This document shows positions 55,913 through 63,760 of a DNA stretch of 63,760 nucleotides, piece after piece. The notes under the pieces were generated by a model that made no database searches, was not told where the DNA came from, and was given only the letters and a program-made list of their open reading frames with translations. The stretch spans positions 1 to 63,760 of the forward strand of contig QVIN01000019.1 of assembly GCA_003416985.1 (NCBI GenBank), given 5' to 3'. The DNA is from Duganella sp. BJB480 (lineage in GTDB: Bacteria; Pseudomonadota; Gammaproteobacteria; Burkholderiales; Burkholderiaceae_D). Position numbers and translations under genes: made by a program. How positions within the stretch are numbered: the stretch's first letter is position 1; each line of letters opens with the position of its first letter.

Positions 55913-57409
55913 TCAGATCTCCCCATCCAGGCCATCTTGCACTTGTTCGGCGGCGCGCAGCACGGCGCGCGCCTTGTTTTCAGTTTCCAACCATTCCATC
56001 TCCGGTATCGAATCGGCGACGATGCCGGCGGCGGCCTGCACGTGCAGCATGCCGTCCTTGATCACGCCGGTGCGGATCGCGATCGCCACGTCCATCTCGC
56101 CGCCGAAGGACAGGTAGCCGCAGGCGCCGCCGTAGATGCCGCGCTTGGAGATTTCCAGTTCGTCGATGATTTCCATCGCGCGCACTTTCGGCGCGCCGGT
56201 CAGCGTGCCGGCCGGGAAGGTGGCGCGCAGCACGTCCAGGTTGGACAGGCCGGCTTTCAGCTTGCCCTCGACGTTGGAGACGATGTGCTGCACATGCGAG
56301 TATTTTTCGATGACCAGGCGGTCGGTGACCTTGACGCTGCCGATCTCGGAGATGCGGCCCAGGTCATTGCGCGCCAGGTCGATCAGCATCACGTGTTCGG
56401 CGATCTCTTTCGGATCGGCCAGCAGTTCCGTGGCCAGTTCGGCGTCGCGTTCCGGCGTCGCGCCGCGCGGGCGGGTGCCGGCGATGGGACGCAGCGTGAC
56501 TTTCTTCTCGCCGTCCGGCAGCGTCTCGTTGCGCACCAAAATCTCCGGCGAGGCGCCGACGATCTGCATGTCGCCGAAATTGTAGAAGTACATATACGGC
56601 GACGGATTCAGCGAACGCAGCGCGCGGTACAGCGACAGCGGTGAATCGACGTAGGGCTTGCGCAGGCGCTGGCCGATCTGCACCTGCATCAAGTCGCCGG
56701 CCATCACGTACTCGTGGGCCTTGGCGACCGCCTTCAGGTATTCCTCTTTCGGGAAGTCGCGCGTGATGTCGGTGCGTACCGAGGCGCTGGTCACCGGCGC
56801 GTCCAAGCCACGGCGCAGCATCATGCGCAGGTCTTTCAGGCGCTGGCGCGCTTTGGCGTACGACTCCGGCTGCGTGGTGTCGGCGTAGACGATCAGATAC
56901 AGTTTGCCGGACAGGTTGTCTATGACGGCCAGTTCCTCGGTCACCATCAGCTGGATGTCGGGCAGGCCCAGGTCGTCCTTCGGCTGCGAGTGGGCCAGCG
57001 TTTTTTCGATGTGGCGCACGGTGTCGTAGCCGAAGTAGCCGGCCAGGCCGCCGCAGAAGCGCGGCATGCCGGGACGCAGCGCGACCTTGAAGCGCTTCTG
57101 GTAGGTCTCGATGAATTCGAGCGGATTGCCTTCGTGGGTCTCGATCACCGTGCCGTTCTTGACGATCTCGGTGCGTGTGCCGAAGTTGCGCAGCACGGTG
57201 GTCGCCGGCAGGCCGATGAAGGAGAAGCGTCCGAAACGCTCGCCGCCGACAACCGATTCAAGCAGGAAGGTGTTCTTGCCGGCGTTCTGGGTCTGGGCCA
57301 GTTTCAGGTACAGCGTGAGCGGGGTTTCGAGGTCGGCGAAAGCTTCGGCGATCAGCGGGATGCGATTGTAGCCGTCGGTGGCCAACGATTTGAATTCGAG
57401 TTCGGTCAT
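55913..57409 (-). CDS. trpE: anthranilate synthase component I
   Basis: A 498-residue chorismate-using enzyme. The N-terminal region keeps a tryptophan-feedback LLES-type element (NTFLLESVVGGERFGRFSFIG). The catalytic half has IVGASPEILVR, RPIAGTRPRGATPERD, LIDLARNDLGR, YSHVQHIVSNVEG, TFPAGTLTGAPKVRAMEII and GIYGGACGYL. GGAGAG lies before the ATG at 57409. Upstream is a tryptophan leader peptide with an attenuator, so expression should fall when charged tRNA-Trp is abundant. Confidence 0.95.
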   Translation of the reverse strand: MTELEFKSLATDGYNRIPLIAEAFADLETPLTLYLKLAQTQNAGKNTFLLESVVGGERFGRFSFIGLPATTVLRNFGTRTEIVKNGTVIETHEGNPLEFIETYQKRFKVALRPGMPRFCGGLAGYFGYDTVRHIEKTLAHSQPKDDLGLPDIQLMVTEELAVIDNLSGKLYLIVYADTTQPESYAKARQRLKDLRMMLRRGLDAPVTSASVRTDITRDFPKEEYLKAVAKAHEYVMAGDLMQVQIGQRLRKPYVDSPLSLYRALRSLNPSPYMYFYNFGDMQIVGASPEILVRNETLPDGEKKVTLRPIAGTRPRGATPERDAELATELLADPKEIAEHVMLIDLARNDLGRISEIGSVKVTDRLVIEKYSHVQHIVSNVEGKLKAGLSNLDVLRATFPAGTLTGAPKVRAMEIIDELEISKRGIYGGACGYLSFGGEMDVAIAIRTGVIKDGMLHVQAAAGIVADSIPEMEWLETENKARAVLRAAEQVQDGLDGEI

Positions 57410-57423
57410 GTCTTCTCTCCATG

Positions 57424-57452
57424 CCGCCAAGGGCGTGGTTGTGGCTTGGCGG
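57424..57452 (-). promoter_or_regulatory. hairpin between attenuator and trpE ribosome site
   Basis: CCGCCAAG and CTTGGCGG form an 8-bp stem with a 13-base loop, ending about four bases before the GGAGAG of trpE. It could influence trpE translation once the attenuator has been passed. Confidence 0.45.
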
Positions 57453-57461
57453 TGGTTTGTC

Positions 57462-57496
57462 AAAAAACCTGTCGGACGCGCGGATGCGGACGACAG
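57462..57496 (-). terminator. trp attenuator terminator
   Basis: On the minus strand CTGTCG pairs with CGACAG around a GC-rich interior, followed by G and six T. It lies 14 bases after the stop of the Trp-rich leader peptide and 53 bases before trpE, the layout of a transcription attenuator. Confidence 0.75.
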
Positions 57497-57509
57497 CAAT
57501 CAGTTCGGC

Positions 57510-57596
57510 TTAGTTTTGCCAGGATTGCCAGCGTCGCCAAAGCCAGGCCTCAATCGAGCCGGTTTGGTTGACGTTGTGTTTTTTGGTGAGAGACAT
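57510..57596 (-). CDS. trpL: trp leader peptide with four Trp codons
   Basis: A 28-residue frame on the minus strand. It starts MSLTKKHNVNQTGSIEA and continues WLWRRWQSWQN before TAA. Four TGG codons fall in its last eleven residues (positions 18, 20, 23, 26), far above chance. A terminator hairpin follows directly, then trpE. Ribosome stalling at these codons when Trp-tRNA is scarce would favour read-through into trpE. The ribosome binding site upstream is weak, and the start lies 27 bases after the gph stop. Betaproteobacterial annotation usually lacks this element. Confidence 0.8.
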   Translation of the reverse strand: MSLTKKHNVNQTGSIEAWLWRRWQSWQN

Positions 57597-57622
57597 GTTG
57601 GTCAGGTTAGTTCAGCTAAGGG

Positions 57623-58306
57623 TTAGTTTTGCGAACGTATCAGGCTGGACGCTTCCAGCAATGTGGATACTATACCATCGGAATCCGTTTTGTGTATAGC
57701 TTCTCCGTGATTGTAACCGTAAGGTACCGTCAACACCGGGCAGCCCGCTGCCCGTGCGGCTTGCGCGTCGTTCGAGGAGTCGCCGATGGCCACCACCTGC
57801 GCCGGCGCCAGGCCGAAATCCGCGCACACCGTTTGCAGCGGCAGCGGATCGGGTTTTTTGCGCGGCAGCGAATCGCCGCCGTAGACCACGTCGAAAAATC
57901 CGTCCAGGCCCTTCAGTTTGAGCAGCGGCGTGGTGAACGAGATTGGCTTGTTGGTTACACAGGCCAGCCGCAGGCCCTGCGCCTTCATCGCCGTCAGGCC
58001 TTCGATCACGCCCGGATACAGCGCGCTGTGGTCGCCGTTGATGCTCAGGTAGTGGCGCTGGTAGGCGTCCATCGCCGCGTCGAAATGCGCTTCCACGCGG
58101 GCCGCGTCCCAGTCCAGCCCCAGCACGGAGCGGATCAGGTTCTCGGAGCCTTTGCCGACCATCAGCGCGATCTGGTCCTGCGAGATCGGTTGCAGGTCCA
58201 GCTCTGCGCGCATGCTGTTGATCGCGACGTGGAAGTCGGGGATCGTGTCCAGCATGGTGCCGTCGAGGTCGATGATTGCGGCGCGTACGCCTGCCAGCAC
58301 GCTCAT
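57623..58306 (-). CDS. gph: phosphoglycolate phosphatase
   Basis: A 227-residue HAD-superfamily phosphatase. Motif I is IDLDGTMLDTIPD (nucleophile and second Asp), motif II VTNKPISF, motif III KKPDPLPL (Lys) and motif IV VAIGDSSNDAQAA. It has an alpha-helical cap after motif I. It removes phosphate from 2-phosphoglycolate, a salvage step after DNA repair. The ATG at 58306 is two bases after the rpe stop. The rpe-gph-trpE order is conserved in many proteobacteria. Confidence 0.92.
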   Translation of the reverse strand: MSVLAGVRAAIIDLDGTMLDTIPDFHVAINSMRAELDLQPISQDQIALMVGKGSENLIRSVLGLDWDAARVEAHFDAAMDAYQRHYLSINGDHSALYPGVIEGLTAMKAQGLRLACVTNKPISFTTPLLKLKGLDGFFDVVYGGDSLPRKKPDPLPLQTVCADFGLAPAQVVAIGDSSNDAQAARAAGCPVLTVPYGYNHGEAIHKTDSDGIVSTLLEASSLIRSQN

Positions 58307-58308
58307 AT

Positions 58309-58974
58309 TTACACCGTCGCCAGTTGGGCGCGCATGGCGTCGATCACGGCCTTGTAGTCCGGCTTGCCGAAGATGGCGGAGCCGGCCACGAAGGTGTCCG
58401 CACCTGCAGCCGCCGCGGCGGCGATGTTGTCGATCTTGATGCCGCCGTCCACTTCCAGCAGGATGTCGCGGCCCGATTCGTCGATCAGGCGGCGTGCTTC
58501 GGCGATCTTCTTGAGCGCCTGCGGAATGAAGGACTGGCCGCCGAAGCCCGGATTGACCGACATGATCAGGATCATGTCGATCTTGTCCATCACGTGTTCC
58601 AGGTAGCTCAGCGGCGTGGCAGGGTTGAACACCAGGCCGGCCTTGCAGCCGTGGTCGCGGATCAGCTGCAGCGAGCGGTCGATGTGGTCCGACGCTTCCG
58701 GGTGGAAGGTGATGATGTTGGCGCCAGCCTTGGCGAAGTCCGGGATGATGCGGTCGACCGGCTTGACCATCAGGTGCACGTCGATCGGCACTTGCACGTG
58801 CGGGCGGATCGCTTCGCACACCAGCGGGCCGATGGTCAGGTTGGGAACGTAATGGTTGTCCATCACGTCAAAGTGAATGATGTCCGCGCCGGCGGTGACG
58901 ACGTTGCGGACCTCTTCACCCAGGCGGGCGAAATCGGCGGACAAAATGCTGGGAGCGATGCGGAATGTGGTCAT
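58309..58974 (-). CDS. rpe: ribulose-phosphate 3-epimerase
   Basis: A 221-residue TIM barrel. Motifs: IAPSILSADFARLGEE, HFDVMDNHYVPNLTIGP (metal His and catalytic Asp), DVHLMVKPVDRII, ILIMSVNPGFGGQSFIP and LLEVDGGIKIDN. It interconverts ribulose 5-phosphate and xylulose 5-phosphate in the pentose phosphate and related pathways. It is the first gene of the rpe-gph-trp run in this window and is divergent from apaG across a 181-base gap. Confidence 0.95.
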   Translation of the reverse strand: MTTFRIAPSILSADFARLGEEVRNVVTAGADIIHFDVMDNHYVPNLTIGPLVCEAIRPHVQVPIDVHLMVKPVDRIIPDFAKAGANIITFHPEASDHIDRSLQLIRDHGCKAGLVFNPATPLSYLEHVMDKIDMILIMSVNPGFGGQSFIPQALKKIAEARRLIDESGRDILLEVDGGIKIDNIAAAAAAGADTFVAGSAIFGKPDYKAVIDAMRAQLATV

Positions 58975-59155
58975 GGCTTAGGGCTGGCAAGAAAAAAGAT
59001 GCGCTATTTTACGCTGCCCGGCGCGACCGCACCGATTTTCAGCCGCGCCGTCCTTGCATACGGGGCGGATTTGCGGTGCAATGGGGGGCTGACGATATAC
59101 AATCGCCAATTTTGCATAGAGCGATTACGCTTTTACCAAGCTTTAAGGAATCTCG

Positions 59156-59530
59156 ATGGCCACTTACGAATTTACTGTGTCGGTCAGAACTCAGTACCTG
59201 CCGGATCAGTCTGATCCGGATCGCACCAATTTCGTGTTCACTTATTCGATCACGATCAAGAATACCGGCACCGTGGCTGCGCAGCTGATCTCACGCCACT
59301 GGGTCATCACCGACGCCAACAATCATGTGGAAGAAGTGCGCGGACTGGGCGTGGTCGGCCATCAGCCGCTGCTGCAGCCCGGCGAGCATTTCGAGTACAC
59401 CAGCGGCACGGCGCTGCAAACCCAGCAAGGCTCGATGGTCGGCGAATACTTCTGCGTGGCCGAGGACGGCCACCAGTTCGAAGTCAAGATCCCGGAGTTC
59501 GTGCTGTCGCTGCCGCGCACGCTGCACTGA
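59156..59530 (+). CDS. apaG: ApaG protein
   Basis: A 124-residue beta-sandwich protein with the ApaG signature FVFTYSITIKNTGTVAAQLISRHW, VRGLGVVGHQPLLQPGEHFEYTSG and GSMVGEYFCVAEDGHQFEVKIPEF. The length is standard for the family (also CorD). In enteric bacteria it is linked to Ap4A and divalent-cation phenotypes; the biochemical role is unsettled. The ending is adjacent to, and convergent with, a small membrane-protein gene (stop to stop contact at 59530/59531). Confidence 0.95.
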   Translation: MATYEFTVSVRTQYLPDQSDPDRTNFVFTYSITIKNTGTVAAQLISRHWVITDANNHVEEVRGLGVVGHQPLLQPGEHFEYTSGTALQTQQGSMVGEYFCVAEDGHQFEVKIPEFVLSLPRTLH

Positions 59531-59668
59531 TTACTTCGGATCGTTTTCCCGGTCCGGCGGGGGCAGCTGCTTAGTCTTGCCCTTGCCTTGGTACATGGTC
59601 CACCAGACGATGAACACCAGCAGGAAAAACGCCACGCATGCTTCTATCATTAAGACCAACATAGCCAT
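59531..59668 (-). CDS. 45-residue membrane protein
   Basis: A 45-residue frame with one hydrophobic helix (MLVLMIEACVAFFLLVFIVWW) and a charged tail (GKGKTKQLPPPDREND). The layout, a short helix plus basic and proline-rich cytosolic tail, is that of a small single-pass inner-membrane protein, somewhat like CcoQ-type subunits, but no function is assigned. Its start lies only four bases from the mltA start on the opposite strand, so the two 5' regions overlap. Confidence 0.6.
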   Translation of the reverse strand: MAMLVLMIEACVAFFLLVFIVWWTMYQGKGKTKQLPPPDRENDPK

Positions 59669-59672
59669 CCTT

Positions 59673-60890
59673 ATGTCATTAACTAGCCGTAGTCTACTCG
59701 TTCCGCTGACCGTCGTCGCGCTTTCCCTGGCCGCCTGTACCACCACGCCGCTGCCGCCGGCCCAGGCGCCCGCGCCTGCCGTGACGCCGCCGGTCACGCC
59801 TCCAACCGTGCCGCCCGTGGTGCCGCCGGTGCCGCCCAAGCCGGCCGCGCTGCAGATGGTGCCGGCCACCTTCGCGTCGCTGCCGGGCTGGGACAAGGAT
59901 GATGTGCGCGCGGCCTGGCCGGCGTTCATGTCGTCGTGCTCGGTGCTGGTCAAGCAGCCCAACTGGAAGGAGTCCTGCACCATCGCGCGCACCGTCAACG
60001 GCAGCGACGAGCAGGCGATCCGCACCTTCTTCGAGGCCTTCATGGAGCCGAACCAGGTGATCGCGCCGGACGGCGCCACCGACGGCCTGATCACGGGCTA
60101 CTACGAGCCGCTGCTGCGCGGCGCGCGCAAGAAGGGCGGCCCGTACCAGACGCCGCTCTATAAAGTACCGGACGATATGCTGACCATCGACCTGGCCAGC
60201 GTGTACCCGGAGCTGAAGGGCATGCGCCTGCGCGGCAAGCTGGTCGGCAAGAAGGTGGTGCCGTATGCGACCCGCGCCGATATCGAGAAGGCGGACTTCA
60301 GCGGCAAGGAGCTGCTGTGGGTGGACGATCCGGTGGAGTCCTTCTTCCTGCAGGTGCAGGGCTCGGGCCGCGTGCAGCTGACCGACACGCAGGAAACCGT
60401 GCGCGTGGCGTATGCGGACCAGAACGGCCATCCGTATAAGTCGATCGGCAAGTACCTGGTGGAGAAGGGCGAGCTGACGCTGGAACAGGCGTCGGCGCAG
60501 GGCATCAAGGCGTGGATCGCCGGCCATCCCACGCGCATGCAGGAGCTGTTCAATGTGAACCCGAGCTATGTGTTCTTCAGGGAGGAGCGCCTGCCGGACC
60601 CCAAGGTCGGGCCGAAAGGCTCGCTGGGCGTGCCGTTGACGCCTTCCCGTTCGGTGGCGGTCGATGCGACGCAGCTGCCGCTGGGCGCGCCGGTGTTCCT
60701 GTCGACCACCATGCCGAACAGCGACATCCCGCTGCAGCGCCTGGTCATGGCGCAGGATACGGGCGGCGCGATCCGTGGCGCGATCCGCGTCGACTACTTC
60801 TTCGGCTTCGGCACGGAGGCGTCGGAGAACGCGGGCCGCATGAAGCAGCGCGGCAATGTCTGGGTGCTGCTGCCGAAGCAGCCGCTCTAA
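59673..60890 (+). CDS. mltA: membrane-bound lytic transglycosylase A
   Basis: A 405-residue lipoprotein. The signal peptide MSLTSRSLLVPLTVVALSLAACT ends with lipobox LAAC. A proline-rich linker (PVTPPTVPPVVPPVPP) leads to the MltA domain: ITGYYEPLLRGARKKGGPYQTPLY, ESFFLQVQGSGRVQL, and the 3D motif MAQDTGGAIRGAIRVDYFFG with the catalytic Asp. It cleaves peptidoglycan to anhydro-muropeptides at the outer membrane. No good ribosome binding site precedes the ATG. It overlaps the convergent stress-protein gene by four bases. Confidence 0.93.
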   Translation: MSLTSRSLLVPLTVVALSLAACTTTPLPPAQAPAPAVTPPVTPPTVPPVVPPVPPKPAALQMVPATFASLPGWDKDDVRAAWPAFMSSCSVLVKQPNWKESCTIARTVNGSDEQAIRTFFEAFMEPNQVIAPDGATDGLITGYYEPLLRGARKKGGPYQTPLYKVPDDMLTIDLASVYPELKGMRLRGKLVGKKVVPYATRADIEKADFSGKELLWVDDPVESFFLQVQGSGRVQLTDTQETVRVAYADQNGHPYKSIGKYLVEKGELTLEQASAQGIKAWIAGHPTRMQELFNVNPSYVFFREERLPDPKVGPKGSLGVPLTPSRSVAVDATQLPLGAPVFLSTTMPNSDIPLQRLVMAQDTGGAIRGAIRVDYFFGFGTEASENAGRMKQRGNVWVLLPKQPL

Positions 60891-61324
60891 CGCAGGACCA
60901 TCACGGGCAGCGTGGTATGGGCGAGCACCTTCTGCGTCTCGCTGCCCAGGAACAGCCGGTTCAGGCCGCGCCGCCCATGCGACGCCATCATGATGATGTC
61001 GCATTCAAACTTCTTGGCCGCCTCGACGATCTCCTCGTAGGGGCTGGGCGACATCGTCACCACTCCCTCGAACGGAACTTCCGCGGCGCGCGCGGCGGCC
61101 GCCACCTTCTCGATGTGGTGGCGGGCGGCGTTCTGCATCTGCGTCGCGAACTGGCCGGAATCGATGACCGCGCCGCTGTCGCCCATGGACGCGAACGGCA
61201 GTGGTGTGATGACGGTGATCGCGACCAGGCGTGCTTGATTGAGCTGGGCAAACTGGACCGCCATCGCGGTCGCTTTGTCCGACAGCTCGGAGCCGTCGGT
61301 GGGCAGCAGGATGGATTTGAACAT
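60887..61324 (-). CDS. universal stress protein (UspA family)
   Basis: A 145-residue UspA-fold protein. It begins MFKSILLPTDGSELSDKA and carries the ATP-binding type motif MMASHGRRGLNRLFLGSETQKVLAHTTLPVMVL (G-2x-G-9x-GS/T), so it probably binds ATP. It has one domain. Such proteins support survival in stress or stationary phase, though the biochemical output is unclear. The ATG at 61324 is chosen; an upstream in-frame start would add eight residues without homology. It is a single gene. Confidence 0.92.
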   Translation of the reverse strand: MFKSILLPTDGSELSDKATAMAVQFAQLNQARLVAITVITPLPFASMGDSGAVIDSGQFATQMQNAARHHIEKVAAAARAAEVPFEGVVTMSPSPYEEIVEAAKKFECDIIMMASHGRRGLNRLFLGSETQKVLAHTTLPVMVLR

Positions 61325-61387
61325 GACGCACTCCAATGTAGGAAACACAAAAACAGCCTAATGATTTAGATCGTTCGACGGCGCACG

Positions 61388-62602
61388 TTAGGACGCGGCG
61401 GGCGCCGTATGCTGCTGCACGCTGCGCATGGACGAGGCCATCGCCACCGTCAGCGCGATGCCGCCCACCGCCACGCAGGCCATGCCGGTGCGGATGCTGA
61501 AGTGCTCGCCGATATAGCCGGCCGTCAGCGCGCCGATCGGCGCCGTCGCCACGGTCAGGAAGCGCATGGTCGAGACCATGCGGCCCAGGTAGGCGTCCGG
61601 CGTGACTTTCTGGCGCATCGTCATATATGGCATGAAGAATAGCATCACGCCGCAATCGAGGAACAGCGACAGGCCGCCGCACGCCACCGCACTGGCGGTC
61701 GGGCTGCCGAACAGATTGGCCGGGATCATCGGCATGGCGGCGAAGGCGAAGGCGGTCAGGCCCAGGCCAATCAACATGGTCGCGCCGGGGCCGAAGCGCG
61801 TGTTCAGCGGCTTCAATAAGAGTGAACTCATCAGTACGCCGACGCCCCCGACCATCTGCGCCATGCCCAGCATGCCGGCCGTCATGCCCAGTTCGCGCGT
61901 GGAGAACAGCACGCTGAGCGCGGCGAAACCATAGAACAGCATATGCCACACGCCCGCGCCCCAGGCCAGCGTGCGCAGCAGCGGCTGGCCCCAGATGAAC
62001 AGCAGGCCGTCGTGGATGTCGCGCAGCGGGTGCTTGTTGGACGGCGCAGGCTTGGGATCGTTGGCATTCAGGTTACGCAGCAGCAGGATCGAGATCACAA
62101 AGCCGATGGCGTTCAGCATGACGGCGAACGGCGCGGTCAGCCACTGGATCAGCACGCCCGCGACGCCGGGCGCGATCAGCCGCGAGGCCGAGTCGGTGGC
62201 GGCGAACTTGGATTGGGCGTCGGTCAGGCGGTCGCGCCCGATCAGGTTGGTGAGAAAGATCTGCTCCGCGCCGCCGCCCACCACCGAGCAGGCGCCGCTG
62301 ATAAAGGAGACCACGTACATCCATTCGATGGACAGCCGCCCTAGCCAGTAAGCCAGCGGGATGCTGGCCAGCGTGACCGCCATGATCGCCTTGCTGCCCA
62401 GGAGTACCGGCAGCTTGCGGTTGCGGTCCAGGAAGACGCCGGCCGGCAAGGCCAGCAGCGCGAACGGAATCGCCGCGCTCGCGCCCAGCATGCCCATCTG
62501 CGCCGGCGTCGCGTGCAGCAGCAGGACCGAGCACAACGGCAGGGCCAGCGCGCTGATATAGCTGCCGAAGCCGTTGAGGATGGCGCTGGACCAGTAGCGC
62601 AT
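61388..62602 (-). CDS. MFS exporter (EntS/MefA-like)
   Basis: At least 404 residues with about twelve helices. PAGVFLDRNRKLPVLLGSKAIMA is the conserved loop 2-3, and SGACSVVGGGAEQIFLTNLIGRDRL fits helix 4 of the macrolide/siderophore efflux group. The frame stays coding upstream of the first ATG: the DNA at 62603-62680 reads LDNDALLRNGDF before MRYWSSAIL, which looks like the true N-terminal cytosolic segment. No ATG, GTG or TTG is available there, so the start may be atypical or the first codon lost. The substrate is unknown. Confidence 0.8.
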   Translation of the reverse strand: MRYWSSAILNGFGSYISALALPLCSVLLLHATPAQMGMLGASAAIPFALLALPAGVFLDRNRKLPVLLGSKAIMAVTLASIPLAYWLGRLSIEWMYVVSFISGACSVVGGGAEQIFLTNLIGRDRLTDAQSKFAATDSASRLIAPGVAGVLIQWLTAPFAVMLNAIGFVISILLLRNLNANDPKPAPSNKHPLRDIHDGLLFIWGQPLLRTLAWGAGVWHMLFYGFAALSVLFSTRELGMTAGMLGMAQMVGGVGVLMSSLLLKPLNTRFGPGATMLIGLGLTAFAFAAMPMIPANLFGSPTASAVACGGLSLFLDCGVMLFFMPYMTMRQKVTPDAYLGRMVSTMRFLTVATAPIGALTAGYIGEHFSIRTGMACVAVGGIALTVAMASSMRSVQQHTAPAAS

Positions 62603-62773
62603 GAAGTCGCCGTTGCGCAGCAGGGCGTCGTTGTCCAGCTTGAGGCTCAGGTGGCGGCGTAAGGCGGTAAAAATAGGAGGCTCTTTAAAGCAGGTTGCTA
62701 TCGTTCAATGATACCAGTGCGGGAGTTAGGCGCTACAATCCTTCAGGAATATTCCACTGTGAAGGAGACACCT

Positions 62774-63550
62774 ATGCAATATGAAGACCTGATCGTTGAA
62801 GTGCACGACAAAGTAGCCCTGATCCGTCTGAACCGTCCGAAGGCGCTGAACGCGCTGAACGACCGCATGATGAATGAGCTGGGCGACGCCTTATATAAGT
62901 TCGACGCCGATCCGGCCATCGGCTGCATCGTGCTGACCGGCAGCGAGAAGGCCTTCGCCGCCGGCGCGGATATCGCGGCCATGGCGGACTACACCTATGT
63001 GGATACTTATCGCGACAACTACATCACCCGCAACTGGGAGCACATTCTGCGCATCCGTAAACCGGTGGTGGGCGCCGTGGCCGGATACGTGCTGGGCGGC
63101 GGCTGCGAGTTGGCGATGATGTGCGATTTCCTGATCGCGGCCGATACCGCCAAGTTCGGCCAGCCGGAAATCAAGGTTGGCGTCACACCGGGCGCGGGCG
63201 GCACGCAGCGTCTGCCGCGCACCATCGGCAAGGCCAAGGCCATGGACATGCTGCTGACCGCGCGCACCATCGACGCGGTGGAAGCGGAGCGCATCGGCCT
63301 GGTGTCGCGCGTGGTCCCTGCGGACAAGCTGATCGAGGAAGTGCTGACCGCGGCGAAGCAGATCGCATCGATGCCGACCTCGGTGGCGATGATGATCAAG
63401 GACTCCGTCAATCGCGCCTTCGAAACCACGCTGACGGAAGGTGTCAATTATGAACGCCGCCTGTTCCAGTCTGCCTTCGGCACGCCTGCGCAGAAAGAAG
63501 GCATGCATGCTTTCCTTGAAAAGCGCTTGCCAAACTTCGAGGGTCTTTGA
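62774..63550 (+). CDS. enoyl-CoA hydratase
   Basis: A 258-residue crotonase-family enzyme. Motifs: VALIRLNRPKALNALNDRMMNEL, FAAGADIAAM (oxyanion loop), VAGYVLGGGCELAMMCDFLIAAD (first catalytic Glu follows as FGQPEIKVGVTPGAGGTQRLPR, with both glutamates of the family). It hydrates 2-enoyl-CoA to 3-hydroxyacyl-CoA in beta-oxidation or related degradation. AAGGAG lies before the ATG at 62774. It is a single gene, divergent from the MFS exporter gene, and is followed by the rRNA promoter. Confidence 0.92.
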   Translation: MQYEDLIVEVHDKVALIRLNRPKALNALNDRMMNELGDALYKFDADPAIGCIVLTGSEKAFAAGADIAAMADYTYVDTYRDNYITRNWEHILRIRKPVVGAVAGYVLGGGCELAMMCDFLIAADTAKFGQPEIKVGVTPGAGGTQRLPRTIGKAKAMDMLLTARTIDAVEAERIGLVSRVVPADKLIEEVLTAAKQIASMPTSVAMMIKDSVNRAFETTLTEGVNYERRLFQSAFGTPAQKEGMHAFLEKRLPNFEGL

Positions 63551-63618
63551 TATAGTTCGCCTCCCCGCAAAACGGTGCATGCAAATGCAGTGTTGAGTGG
63601 GGAGAAAAAAAGAAGGGG

Positions 63619-63647
63619 TTGACGAAACGATCCAAACGCTTCATACT
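63619..63647 (+). promoter_or_regulatory. rRNA operon promoter
   Basis: TTGACG (63619-63624) and CATACT (63642-63647) with a 17-base spacer. The downstream leader and boxA-like element fit a ribosomal RNA operon that continues past the window. Confidence 0.75.
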
Positions 63648-63653
63648 CTTTCT

Positions 63654-63760
63654 TCTTCGCTGACGGACACAACGCTCCGCAGCAAACGCAGTACCGAATA
63701 AAGTTCTTTAAAAATTAACAGTCGATAAGTGTGGACGTTTGATGAAAGTGCACAGTGAAC
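63654..63760 (+). other. leader of a 16S rRNA operon with boxA-like element
   Basis: The sequence GTTCTTTAAAAATTAACAG at 63703-63721 resembles the boxA antitermination element found before 16S rRNA in Burkholderiales, and GATAAGTGTGGACGTTTGATG follows. The mature 16S sequence is not reached; the window ends in the leader. Confidence 0.75.

Noticed and set aside
63566..63608. CTCCCC ... GGGGAG pairing after the enoyl-CoA hydratase gene as a terminator
   Set aside because: The loop is long and an A-run, not a T-run, follows on the plus strand.
1..63760. CRISPR arrays, prophage genes and plasmid origins
   Set aside because: No spaced direct repeats, cas genes, phage structural genes, or replication-initiator genes were seen in the window.

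Overview
The window is high-GC DNA that reads like a betaproteobacterial chromosome of the Oxalobacteraceae (Massilia/Duganella type). Support: the rpe-gph-trpEG-D-C gene order, an rRNA leader with a boxA-like element at the right edge, Burkholderiales-style protein families, and many secreted peptidases and glycosidases. The genus is inferred from gene content and was not tested by alignment.

Left edge (1-2.3 kb): the 3' end of an IS3-family insertion sequence. It has cut off a LysR regulator whose divergent neighbours encode DoxX-like and NmrA-like proteins. A tRNA-Phe gene closes the block. From 2.4 to 32 kb lies a dense secretome: M20, S9 (two), M1, M28 and M16 peptidases, a GH13 amylase-family enzyme and a ricin-lectin/GH43 enzyme. 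Interspersed are an SBP/outer-membrane barrel/SBP cluster, a TetR-SDR pair with two matching operators, a RelA/SpoT-like protein, and an AT-richer patch at 22.4-23.6 kb with a 34-residue hydrophobic ORF among strong hairpins.

Middle (32-44 kb): trhP; an HDAC-family deacetylase next to a Pat-type lysine acetyltransferase (eraser/writer pair); and, divergent from them, a three-gene operon of a heme-motif HAMP membrane sensor without an output domain, a TIR-domain protein, and a SLOG-like protein with four membrane helices. This operon is the best candidate for an undescribed system: it resembles a Thoeris-type TIR-to-SLOG nucleotide signalling pathway with a membrane effector and a dedicated membrane sensor.

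Right part (44-63.7 kb): a second identical tRNA-Phe; a run of a UbiH-like monooxygenase, dsbC, an exported molybdenum hydroxylase (Fe-S and Mo subunits), a MocA-like nucleotidyltransferase and an M61 peptidase, ended by a terminator; a diguanylate cyclase; the trp operon, with a LysE exporter inserted and an apparently unreported-in-annotation Trp-rich leader peptide plus attenuator; rpe-gph; apaG; mltA; a universal stress protein; an MFS exporter; an enoyl-CoA hydratase; and finally the promoter and leader of an rRNA operon running off the window.

All calls come from reading motifs, gene order and DNA signals. No database search was run.
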